Below are positions 17,196 through 24,494 of a DNA stretch of 64,000 bases, piece after piece. Each line of letters begins with the position of its first letter. Position 1 is the first letter of the stretch. A program made the translations under genes and the position numbers. The notes beneath the pieces are model-generated. The model made no database searches and was not told where the DNA came from. It saw only the letters and a list, made by a program, of their open reading frames with translations. This stretch comes from an uncultured Bacteroidales bacterium (GTDB lineage Bacteria; Bacteroidota; Bacteroidia; Bacteroidales; F082): NCBI GenBank assembly GCA_905233685.1, contig CAJOEZ010000004.1, forward strand, positions 25,225-89,224. The letters are read 5' to 3'.

Positions 17196-18825
17196 CATGG
17201 TTTTTGGATGCGTTTCGGTACTCAGTCGGGGTCATGGAGTATTGGCTGCGGAAGAGGCGAGTGAAGGTGCTGCGGTTGTTGAAGCCGCACTGCTCGGCAA
17301 TGAGGCCGATGGGGGCATTGGTGGTGGCGAGCAACAGGGCAGCGTGACGGATGCGGTTCTGGTTGATGAAGTCGGCAGGGGTCATGCCGGCACACTCGCG
17401 CAGGGCATTGTAAACGTATTTGTAGTTGGTGCCGACAAGCCGAGCCAACGTCTCATGGTTGGCTTCGGCATCGCAATAGACATCGGGGTTCTGCATCAGT
17501 TTGCACAATCGATTATACAATTGCTGGTTCTGCGTCAATGTCTCGGTCGGTTGCGATTGCTGCCGCTCACGTTCCTTGTCTTCAACCTCCTCGCGTTGCT
17601 TGATCTGTTCATAGAGCATGCGGTTCTTCTCTGCCAGAATGCGTTTGTCGCGGTTGACACGCCAAAGAATGTAGCCCATCAGCAGCAAGAGAAGCAGAGC
17701 ACCGACGGCAACAAGGCGGTAGATGGCAGCCTGAGCCCTCGACTTTTCCAAGGCTAATTCCTTCTCGTGCGTCTGGTAGATGACAGCCAACTCGGCGGCA
17801 TTGCTGCGTTTCTGCCATGTGAGGGCAGAGTCAATGGCGCTGACGATGGTGTCTGCCATCTCTAATGCATCGGTGGTGCGGCCTGCATGACGGAGGGCCG
17901 TATAGCGTGGAGCGAGCTTTTCGCGCACAACGTCAAAGGTGATGTGCGAGGTGTAAAAGGAGGAGAATGCCGTATCGATGGCGGCATAGAGGTCGGCTGC
18001 TTCGCTGTAGCGACCAACGGCCATCAAGTATTCGGCGGCTGTCGTGCTGCCCAGTGGGGTGAGAAAACGGCTTGGGGGTATGTTGGCGTACATGGCGGCA
18101 GCTTCGGCAGGATACCCCGTGGTTTGCAGAAGCCGCACACGATAAAGTGCCTGAATGCCACGGTATTCCTCTATCAATGCCGAGTCGCCATGCCGCTCGT
18201 AAACTGCAAACTCCGCATCGGCGCGGTCGAGCCATTGTGCCGCCTCTTCGTAGTAGTCCATCTCGAAGAAAGCCAAAAAGATGCAGTCGCTCAGAACGAC
18301 TAGGTCGAAGATGCCGTTGCCTTCGCTTCCGACAGCCTTGATGCGGGCCTCGTAGGCCTTGGCATAAGTCTGTTTGGCTGCGTCGTATTGTTTCAACTTC
18401 CGTTGGCAGTAGGCCATCTTGCTGAGCAAGGTGGACCGTTGTGCCGAAGGGAATTCATCGTTCCCCTCGACATGCTCCAATATCTCGCCTAAAACGGCAA
18501 CGGCCCCAGCCAGGTCGCCGCGCTCGCAGAGCAAATGGGCATAGCGGAACCCCGCCTCGCCGTACAGCCACCAATCTTCTTCGGGGTTTTCCTTCATCGT
18601 GCGATAGACCTTGCCATAGTAAAACTCAGCCAACCGAAACTGCCACGCCTGGTCATACTCCAAACCACGGTTGTAGTCTTGCGTCGCTTCCTTCAAGGTT
18701 TCTGATAACTTGTCGACATTCCGTCTGTCGCAACCCACCAAAACTAACACCGCACAGAAGCAAAACACCCAGCCTCCATGGATCAAAGCGAAAAAGAGAT
18801 CATATTTCTGAATGTGATTTCGCAT
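17188..18825 (-). CDS. Membrane-anchored TPR protein with AraC-type DNA-binding domain
   Basis: A 545-residue regulator. A hydrophobic N-terminal stretch ending LVLVGC may be a signal or lipoprotein sequence; residues about 40-330 are helical TPR-like repeats; a membrane helix (LVAVGALLLLLLMGYILW) is followed by a coiled coil and a C-terminal AraC pair of helix-turn-helices (NHETLARLVGTNYKYVYNAL and GLIAEQCGFNNRSTFTRLF). The design implies a periplasmic sensor that acts on DNA from the membrane, as in other Bacteroidota TPR regulators. Start is the ATG at 18825, 15 nt from a perfect -7 element. It is divergent from the DNA-repair gene. Target genes unknown; the BspA gene downstream is a candidate. 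Confidence 0.82.
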   Translation of the reverse strand: MRNHIQKYDLFFALIHGGWVFCFCAVLVLVGCDRRNVDKLSETLKEATQDYNRGLEYDQAWQFRLAEFYYGKVYRTMKENPEEDWWLYGEAGFRYAHLLCERGDLAGAVAVLGEILEHVEGNDEFPSAQRSTLLSKMAYCQRKLKQYDAAKQTYAKAYEARIKAVGSEGNGIFDLVVLSDCIFLAFFEMDYYEEAAQWLDRADAEFAVYERHGDSALIEEYRGIQALYRVRLLQTTGYPAEAAAMYANIPPSRFLTPLGSTTAAEYLMAVGRYSEAADLYAAIDTAFSSFYTSHITFDVVREKLAPRYTALRHAGRTTDALEMADTIVSAIDSALTWQKRSNAAELAVIYQTHEKELALEKSRAQAAIYRLVAVGALLLLLLMGYILWRVNRDKRILAEKNRMLYEQIKQREEVEDKERERQQSQPTETLTQNQQLYNRLCKLMQNPDVYCDAEANHETLARLVGTNYKYVYNALRECAGMTPADFINQNRIRHAALLLATTNAPIGLIAEQCGFNNRSTFTRLFRSQYSMTPTEYRNASKNHAL

Positions 18826-18839
18826 GTTTTCTTGTGGCT

Positions 18840-18871
18840 GCAAAAGTACGAATAAAATTTAGTAGTTTTGC
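18840..18871. promoter_or_regulatory. Divergent pair of -7 elements
   Basis: Reverse TACTTTTGC at 18840-18848 serves the AraC-type gene; forward TAGTTTTGC at 18863-18871 serves the DNA alkylation repair gene. The two are only 14 bp apart, so the polymerases would compete. Confidence 0.55.
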
Positions 18872-18890
18872 AGCCGAATTTGATAAAATC

Positions 18891-19616
18891 ATGAGAACAA
18901 ACCTACTTTCCAATAGAATTATAGACGCACAAGACCCCACTCAAGTCGAAGGCCTGTCGCGATTCTTCAAGACGGGGAAAGGGCAATACGGCGAGGGCGA
19001 CAAGTTTTTGGGCATCAAGGTGCCGGTGACACGCGAGGTGGTGAAAGAATGCTGGCAAGAGACCTCTTTCGAGGATTTGGAAAACTGTATCCGTTCCGAA
19101 TATCACGAAATGCGCTTGGCCGCTCTCTTGACTTTGGTGCAAATCTTCATGCACGCCAAGAAAGACAAGACTTTGCAGCAACAATGCATCGATTTCTACC
19201 TCACTCATACACAATACATTAACAATTGGGATTTGGTGGATTTGTCGTGTTACGAACTGCTCGGCACGTGGCTCTTGGACAAGAACAGAACCCTGCTCTA
19301 CGACCTCGCTCGCGACGGCAAGACGATTTGGGAGCAGCGCATCGGAATGGTGAGCACGATGCAGTTTATTCGTCACGGTGAATTGGACGACACATACGCC
19401 ATTGCCGACCTTTTTTTGGAAAAGCCCAAACCCTTGCACGACTTGCTCCAAAAGGCTGTCGGTTGGCTTTTGCGCGAGGCGGGCAAACGCGATGAGCAAC
19501 GCCTGAAAAACTGGTTATCAACGCGTTATCAAACCATGCCGCGCACCATGCTGCGATATGCGATTGAAAAGTTTCCGGAAGAAGAACGAATGTTTTTTAT
19601 GAATAGTAATGCCTAA
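18891..19616 (+). CDS. DNA alkylation repair protein (AlkD-like HEAT repeat)
   Basis: A 241-residue all-helical protein of the AlkD/AlkC superfamily, DNA glycosylases that remove alkylated purines while wrapped around the duplex. Signatures are FFKTGKGQYGEGDKFLGIKVP at the N terminus, EYHEMRLAALLTL and NNWDLVDLSCYELLG in the middle, and the C-terminal AVGWLLREAGKRD. Start is the ATG at 18891, 19 nt after a -7 element; upstream in-frame codons run antisense through the regulator gene and are not real. Single gene, followed by a palindromic repeat. Confidence 0.85.
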   Translation: MRTNLLSNRIIDAQDPTQVEGLSRFFKTGKGQYGEGDKFLGIKVPVTREVVKECWQETSFEDLENCIRSEYHEMRLAALLTLVQIFMHAKKDKTLQQQCIDFYLTHTQYINNWDLVDLSCYELLGTWLLDKNRTLLYDLARDGKTIWEQRIGMVSTMQFIRHGELDDTYAIADLFLEKPKPLHDLLQKAVGWLLREAGKRDEQRLKNWLSTRYQTMPRTMLRYAIEKFPEEERMFFMNSNA

Positions 19617-19627
19617 ATAAACGGCGT

Positions 19628-19668
19628 TTCGACAGGCTCAACGACCTTAGGTCCCTGAGCTTGTCGAA
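19628..19668. repeat. Intergenic inverted pair of family-A palindromes
   Basis: TTCGACAGGCTCA (19628-19640) and TGAGCTTGTCGAA (19656-19668) form an imperfect 41-bp palindrome between two genes. The same units occur inside lnt, dus and GH95; this copy shows the complete symmetrical form. Confidence 0.75.
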
Positions 19669-19684
19669 GGGCCGACATAAAGAT

Positions 19685-20860
19685 ATGTCAGACATCCAGC
19701 TTCATTATATCGAACAAGGCCAAAGCCAACCGCTGATTTTGCTGCACGGCAACGGCGAGAACTGTGACTATTTTGAGCATCAAATTCCTTGTTTTTCATC
19801 TAATTATCATGTCATAGCTTTAGATACGCGCGGACACGGAAAATCGCCGAGAGGAGAGAAAACCTTCAGCATCAAGCAGTTTGCAGAGGACTTGCACGAC
19901 TTCATGGACGAAAAAGGCATAGAAAAAGCTGTTTTGCTCGGCTTCTCCGATGGCGGCAACATCGCCCTGACTTTTGCCCTAAAATATCCAGAACGTGTTG
20001 AAAAACTGATTCTTAACGGTGCCAACCTATTTCCAAGCGGCGTGAAACCTTTGTACCAATGGCCCATCGAAATCGGTTACCATATCGCAAAATTCTTTTC
20101 CAAAAAATCAGCCGAAGCCAAGAAAAACACCGAAATGCTCGGTCTGATGGTCAATGAGCCTCACATCGAGCCTTCGGAACTCTTTCGGCTGACCATGCCT
20201 ACTTTGGTCATTGCCGGCACGAAAGACATGATTAAAGAATCGCATACGCGGCTGATTTATAACAGTTTGCCGAACGCGCAATTGGCCATTCTTGAAGGCG
20301 ACCATTTCCTTGCCAACAAACGCCCCGAAGCTTTCAACGCCATGGTGAAGAGCTTCCTTTCAGGATACATGATTCGCCGTTCCACGATGGACGACCTGCC
20401 GACCATTCTCCGCCTCCGCGACCAAGCCCGCGACATCATGCGCAGCTACGGCAACACTTTCCAGTGGCCCGACGGCTATCCGCGCGATGAGATGTTCCAG
20501 AAGGATATTGAATCAGACGGCAGCTATGTCATGGCGGACGAATCGGGCGAGATTGTCGGGACGTTTGCCCTGTTGCCCAACCCCGAGGTGACTTACAACG
20601 TGATTTATAACGGCCAATGGCTTGACAACGAGCCATATCACGTCATTCACCGCATTGCCAGCACACCCGATTCGCACGGCGTTTTAGATGCTGTTTTGGA
20701 CTATTGTGAGGCCGTCGCGCCCAACATCCGTATTGACACGCACGAGGCCAACGTCATCATGCGCAAAGGCTTGGGAAAGCATGGTTATCAATACTGTGGC
20801 ATCATCCACCTACTTAATGGAGACGAACGTTTGGCCTTCCAGAAAAATACGAATTTGTAA
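19685..20860 (+). CDS. Alpha/beta hydrolase fused to a GNAT-like acetyltransferase
   Basis: A 391-residue two-domain protein. Residues 1-225 are an alpha/beta hydrolase: oxyanion-hole LLHGNGEN, nucleophile Ser88 in GFSDGG, late Asp in AGTKDM and His in EGDHF. Residues about 228-391 begin YMIRRSTMDDLPTILRLRDQA, the usual start of a GNAT N-acyltransferase, with an internal HRIAST strand and a DAVLDYCE helix. Both halves look complete and the junction is short. The ATG at 19685 is used; a TTG upstream lies inside the palindromic repeat. Substrates unknown. Confidence 0.82.
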   Translation: MSDIQLHYIEQGQSQPLILLHGNGENCDYFEHQIPCFSSNYHVIALDTRGHGKSPRGEKTFSIKQFAEDLHDFMDEKGIEKAVLLGFSDGGNIALTFALKYPERVEKLILNGANLFPSGVKPLYQWPIEIGYHIAKFFSKKSAEAKKNTEMLGLMVNEPHIEPSELFRLTMPTLVIAGTKDMIKESHTRLIYNSLPNAQLAILEGDHFLANKRPEAFNAMVKSFLSGYMIRRSTMDDLPTILRLRDQARDIMRSYGNTFQWPDGYPRDEMFQKDIESDGSYVMADESGEIVGTFALLPNPEVTYNVIYNGQWLDNEPYHVIHRIASTPDSHGVLDAVLDYCEAVAPNIRIDTHEANVIMRKGLGKHGYQYCGIIHLLNGDERLAFQKNTNL

Positions 20861-20877
20861 ATAGCCAAACGCACAAT

Positions 20878-21462
20878 TCACAACTTCACCCGTTCGGGAT
20901 TCTCAGCGATGAACTTGCTCCAATCGGGGCGACGGTGTGCCTTGGCTTTCTCGGTGGTATGCTTGGTGTAGTTCACATCCTTACCCTTTGAAATCGAATG
21001 ACATACGGCAGCAGCCACAGCATCAGTGGCATCGAAAAACTGAGGGTTCTCTTCGGTCTTCAGGATAAAATGCACCATCTTGGCCACCTGCTCTTTCGAG
21101 GCGTTGCCGTTGCCCGTGATGGTTTGTTTGATGGTCTTGGGCGAATACTCGAAAATAGGGATGTCGCGATAGAGCGCAGCGGCCATGGCCACCCCTTGGG
21201 CGCGACCCAACTTCAACATCGACTGCACATTTTTCCCGAAAAACGGTGCCTCAATGGCCAACTCATCGGGGTGATAGGTGTTGACGATTTCCAAAACACG
21301 CTCGAAGATTTTCTTCAATTTTAGCGCCTGATTTTCAAGTTTCTTCAAATTGACGACCCCCATCGTGATGATTTCCAGCTTCTTGCCTTGCTCACGGACG
21401 ATGCCATAACCCATCACCATGGTGCCCGGGTCGATACCTAATATGATTTTCTCCTGTTCCAT
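20878..21462 (-). CDS. ruvC: Crossover junction endodeoxyribonuclease RuvC
   Basis: Resolves Holliday junctions together with RuvAB. The 194-residue protein has the four acidic catalytic residues: Asp11 (GIDPGT), Glu71 (AIEAPFF), Asp144 and Asp147 (FDATDA). The FGKNVQSMLKLGRAQG helix is also typical. A roughly 30-residue basic tail (KAHRRPDW) extends past the usual core, as is common in Bacteroidota. Convergent with the hydrolase/GNAT gene, 17 bp apart. Confidence 0.93.
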   Translation of the reverse strand: MEQEKIILGIDPGTMVMGYGIVREQGKKLEIITMGVVNLKKLENQALKLKKIFERVLEIVNTYHPDELAIEAPFFGKNVQSMLKLGRAQGVAMAAALYRDIPIFEYSPKTIKQTITGNGNASKEQVAKMVHFILKTEENPQFFDATDAVAAAVCHSISKGKDVNYTKHTTEKAKAHRRPDWSKFIAENPERVKL

Positions 21463-21550
21463 CCTGGATTTTTTGCAAAAATAATCATTTTTTCCAATAC
21501 AGTTCTTAGCCCTCTCCCCTATTTGGAATAGATTTTGATTCTTTTTTTAC

Positions 21551-21559
21551 TACTTTTGC
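21551..21559 (+). promoter_or_regulatory. Bacteroidota -7 promoter element for the repeat protein
   Basis: TACTTTTGC, exact match, 32 nt before the ATG at 21592. Confidence 0.5.
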
Positions 21560-21591
21560 ATTGATTAATCAACCATAAAAAAGAAGAAAAA

Positions 21592-22005
21592 ATGAAAGCA
21601 CTACGAGCATTTTTCTTGATCATGGCCATGATGATGGCTTCAGGCGCAATGGCACAAACCGTTTACAACGGCAGCGGTTCGAGCATCGGTAAAATTGAAA
21701 GTGACGGCACCGTTCGCAACAGCTCTGGTTCCAGCATCGGAAAGTTCGACAGCGACGGAACCATCCGCAATGGCAGTGGCTCCAGCATCGGAAAGATTGA
21801 TAAGGACGGTACCTTCCGCAACAGCTCCGGCTCAAGTATTGGCAAAATGGACAATGACGGTACTGTGCGCAATGGCTCAGGCGCCAGTATCGGCAAGGTG
21901 GAACGCGACGGCACTGTCCGCAATGGCTCAGGCTCCAGCATCGGCAAGGCATCGGGCGTTCCCCGCGAGTGGGTGGCGGCTTATTTCTTTTTCTTCTTCA
22001 ATTAG
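21592..22005 (+). CDS. Exported glycine/serine repeat protein, probably a 'beta-flower' fold
   Basis: A signal peptide ending AMAQT is followed by six 18-residue repeats of the form GSSIGKxxxDGTxRNxS and a short hydrophobic tail with five phenylalanines. The repeat resembles proteins annotated as '5-fold beta-flower', in which each unit is one blade; six copies, the last partial, fit a closed ring plus an overlap. 137 residues. The role is unknown. Single gene with its own promoter. Confidence 0.72.
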   Translation: MKALRAFFLIMAMMMASGAMAQTVYNGSGSSIGKIESDGTVRNSSGSSIGKFDSDGTIRNGSGSSIGKIDKDGTFRNSSGSSIGKMDNDGTVRNGSGASIGKVERDGTVRNGSGSSIGKASGVPREWVAAYFFFFFN

Positions 22006-22057
22006 CGCGAAGGAAATTTTTTTGAAAAAATACCACGCGCAATTGCCATAAATGCGT

Positions 22058-22066
22058 TACCTTTGC
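22058..22066 (+). promoter_or_regulatory. Bacteroidota -7 promoter element for the SAM hydrolase gene
   Basis: TACCTTTGC, exact TAnnTTTGC match, 28 nt before the ATG at 22095. Confidence 0.5.
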
Positions 22067-22094
22067 AAAATCAGACCACTTGTCAAGGGAAACG

Positions 22095-22916
22095 ATGGCA
22101 ATTATCACATTAACAAGCGATTGGGGTTATTCCGACTACTACGTTGCAGCCGTGAAAGGGACGATTTTGTCTTATCTTCCCGATGCAACCATCGTTGACA
22201 TCACCCACGAAATCGAGCCGTTTAACATCCCGCAAGTGGGCTTCACCTTGCGGAACTGTTTTCGAAGCTTTCCGCAGGGAACAATACACATCATCGCTGT
22301 CGACACGGTTGAATCGCCTGAAAATCCGCACGTTGTGGTGAAAGCCGAAGGACAATATTTCATCGGAACGGACAACGGCATCTTTAGCCACATCCTTAAT
22401 GAGGGCAAGTTTGAGGAAGCGGTTTACATCGATGTGCCGCAGGATTCCGAAACGTTCAACTTCGCCACGCGCGACCGCTTCGTCAAGGTGGCCGCGATGA
22501 TTGCCCAAGGAGAGCCGTTGTCGAATATCGGCGCGCCGCGCGAGAAGCTCAACATGGGTGGCGTGTTCTGTGCCGTGGTTCGCGACAACACCATCGAGGG
22601 TGTAGTGATTCACATTGATTCCTACGAGAACCTCATCACGAACATCACCAAGGAAATGTTTGAGAGGGAACGCCGTGGTCGCAGCTTCACCATCATGGTA
22701 AAAGGCAATCTTTACACAATCGACAAGATTTCAGACAGTTACATGGATGTACGCGAAGTCGATTTGGTGGCCATTTTCGGCTCTCACGGCTATCTTGAGC
22801 TTGCATTGAGGGAGGCTAAGCTGGCATCGTTGTGCGGCATTGAGCTGTCGTCAAGCATCAAGGTGGTGTTCCATGATGCCGATGACGCGCAACAAGAAAA
22901 ATCCACATTATTCTGA
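22095..22916 (+). CDS. SAM hydroxide adenosyltransferase (DUF62 family)
   Basis: Members hydrolyse S-adenosylmethionine to adenosine and methionine and are related to fluorinases and chlorinases. The 273-residue protein starts with ITLTSDWGYSDYYVAAVKG, has DITHEIEPFNI, AVDTVES, and GTDNGIFS in the N-terminal domain, and IDSYENLITNI in the C-terminal barrel. The ATG at 22095 follows an AAGGGA ribosome-binding site. It overlaps the convergent PAP2 gene by 9 bp. Confidence 0.87.
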   Translation: MAIITLTSDWGYSDYYVAAVKGTILSYLPDATIVDITHEIEPFNIPQVGFTLRNCFRSFPQGTIHIIAVDTVESPENPHVVVKAEGQYFIGTDNGIFSHILNEGKFEEAVYIDVPQDSETFNFATRDRFVKVAAMIAQGEPLSNIGAPREKLNMGGVFCAVVRDNTIEGVVIHIDSYENLITNITKEMFERERRGRSFTIMVKGNLYTIDKISDSYMDVREVDLVAIFGSHGYLELALREAKLASLCGIELSSSIKVVFHDADDAQQEKSTLF

Positions 22917-23474
22917 GACCTTTTTCTCTATCCTCTGAAACACTTTCCAAAGCACCAGCCCGACCAATGCACCGAGAATGGCACCGCAAACGATGTCGCC
23001 CGGATAATGGAAACCAATGTAAATGCGGCTGTAACTTGAAACGAAGGCCCAGAAAAACAGCACGATAGCAGGCCAAGGGCGAAAGTTCCGCAAAGCGGGA
23101 GTCAAGAACGTTGCGATGGCAAAAGTGTTGGCGGCATGGGAAGAAGTGAAGCTGAATCGTCCACCAGCCAAACCTTTGGGAAGATATATCATACCTTCAA
23201 ATTCCTCATTGAAACACGGCCTAATTCGATGAAAATAAGGCTTCAATAAATGCGACGAGATTTGGTCAGAGCAAAGCACCACAACACCGACAGCCAAGAA
23301 GACCCACCAACAGCGCTTGCCGTATTGCTTCACCGTCCAATATATTAATAATAGGTATAGCGGCATCCAGACCCACATGTCGGTGATGAGCAGCATTACT
23401 TTGTCCATCCAATCGGTGTGGAGGCCGTTGAGGTAGAGAAAGAGATCGGAGTCGATGTCGGAGAGGGTGTTCAT
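22908..23474 (-). CDS. PAP2-family phosphatase
   Basis: A 188-residue inner-membrane protein with about five or six helices and the three phosphatidic-acid-phosphatase motifs: KPYFHRIRP, SSHAANTFA and SRIYIGFHYPGD. Such enzymes dephosphorylate lipid phosphates, including undecaprenyl pyrophosphate in the cell-wall cycle. Its ATG abuts the obg stop codon, and it is the last gene of the ricT-gldH-mrcA-obg-pap2 run, so a cell-envelope role is reasonable but inferred. Confidence 0.87.
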   Translation of the reverse strand: MNTLSDIDSDLFLYLNGLHTDWMDKVMLLITDMWVWMPLYLLLIYWTVKQYGKRCWWVFLAVGVVVLCSDQISSHLLKPYFHRIRPCFNEEFEGMIYLPKGLAGGRFSFTSSHAANTFAIATFLTPALRNFRPWPAIVLFFWAFVSSYSRIYIGFHYPGDIVCGAILGALVGLVLWKVFQRIEKKVSE

Positions 23475-24485
23475 TTACCAATCCTCCCCTTCGTCGGTCT
23501 TATTCAGCGTCAACCAAATCAAGTCCTTCAACTCGTTAATGCCTTGATTGGCAACGGAACTGATGAACACATGCGGCACCTTCTTGGGCAGGTGCTTCTT
23601 GATTTCCTTGATGCGGTCGTCATCCACAAGGTCGCACTTCGTGATGGCCAAAATGCGGTCTTTGTCCAACAGCTCGGGATTGTATTTCTTCAGCTCGTTG
23701 AGCAAGATGTCGTACTCTTTCTTCACGTCGTCGGTGTTGGCGGGTACCATAAAGAGTAAAGTTGAATTTCTCTCGATATGACGCAAGAATCTGATTCCCA
23801 AACCTTTTCCCTCTGCCGCACCTTCGATAATACCAGGGATGTCAGCCATGACGAAACTGCGGTGCTCGCGGTAGCTGACAATGCCCAAATTGGGCACCAA
23901 AGTGGTGAAAGGATAATCCGCAATCTCAGGCTTAGCCGCCGAAACCACCGACAGCAGCGTGGACTTGCCCGCGTTGGGGAAGCCTACCAAACCCACATCG
24001 GCCAAGAGCTTCAGTTCCAGTGTAATCCACTCCTCTTGGCTTGGTTCGCCAGGCTGGGCAAACTTGGGCGCTTGCAGAGTAGCCGTCTTGAAGAAGGCAT
24101 TGCCCTTGCCGCCGCGACCGCCCTTGAGGAGCACGATTTCCTGCTTGTCCTCAGTGATTTCGGCTATTTGCGTGTGGTCTTCGGCGTGGAAAGCCACCGT
24201 GCCGAGTGGCACGTCAATATAAATGTCGTTGCCAGCCGCGCCAGTGAGTTGGTTTTTGCCGCCTGACACACCATCGCCAGCAAAGATGTGTTTGGTATAG
24301 CGCAAGTGCAGCAAAGTCCAAAGCTGGGCATTACCGCGCATGATGACATTGCCGCCGCGACCGCCGTCGCCGCCGTCGGGGCCGCCTTTGGGGATGTATT
24401 TCTCGCGGCGGAAGTGCAGCGAGCCTGCACCACCCTTGCCCGAACGGCAGAATATCTTTACGTAATCAACGAAATTTGAAGTCAT
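23475..24485 (-). CDS. obg: GTPase Obg/CgtA
   Basis: Essential ribosome-associated GTPase. The 336-residue protein has the glycine-rich Obg fold at residues 1-160 ([18 protein letters not shown]), then the G domain with [11 protein letters not shown], the DIPG G3 motif and ITKCD for guanine recognition. It ends shortly after the G domain, without a long C-terminal OCT extension, as is usual in Bacteroidota. Located 9 bp after mrcA and directly before pap2. Confidence 0.94.
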   Translation of the reverse strand: MTSNFVDYVKIFCRSGKGGAGSLHFRREKYIPKGGPDGGDGGRGGNVIMRGNAQLWTLLHLRYTKHIFAGDGVSGGKNQLTGAAGNDIYIDVPLGTVAFHAEDHTQIAEITEDKQEIVLLKGGRGGKGNAFFKTATLQAPKFAQPGEPSQEEWITLELKLLADVGLVGFPNAGKSTLLSVVSAAKPEIADYPFTTLVPNLGIVSYREHRSFVMADIPGIIEGAAEGKGLGIRFLRHIERNSTLLFMVPANTDDVKKEYDILLNELKKYNPELLDKDRILAITKCDLVDDDRIKEIKKHLPKKVPHVFISSVANQGINELKDLIWLTLNKTDEGEDW

Positions 24486-24494
24486 AGGATCGGA

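Noticed and set aside
18441..18890. Upstream extension of the alkD-like gene
   Set aside because: Runs antisense through the AraC-type gene; the ATG at 18891 follows a -7 element.
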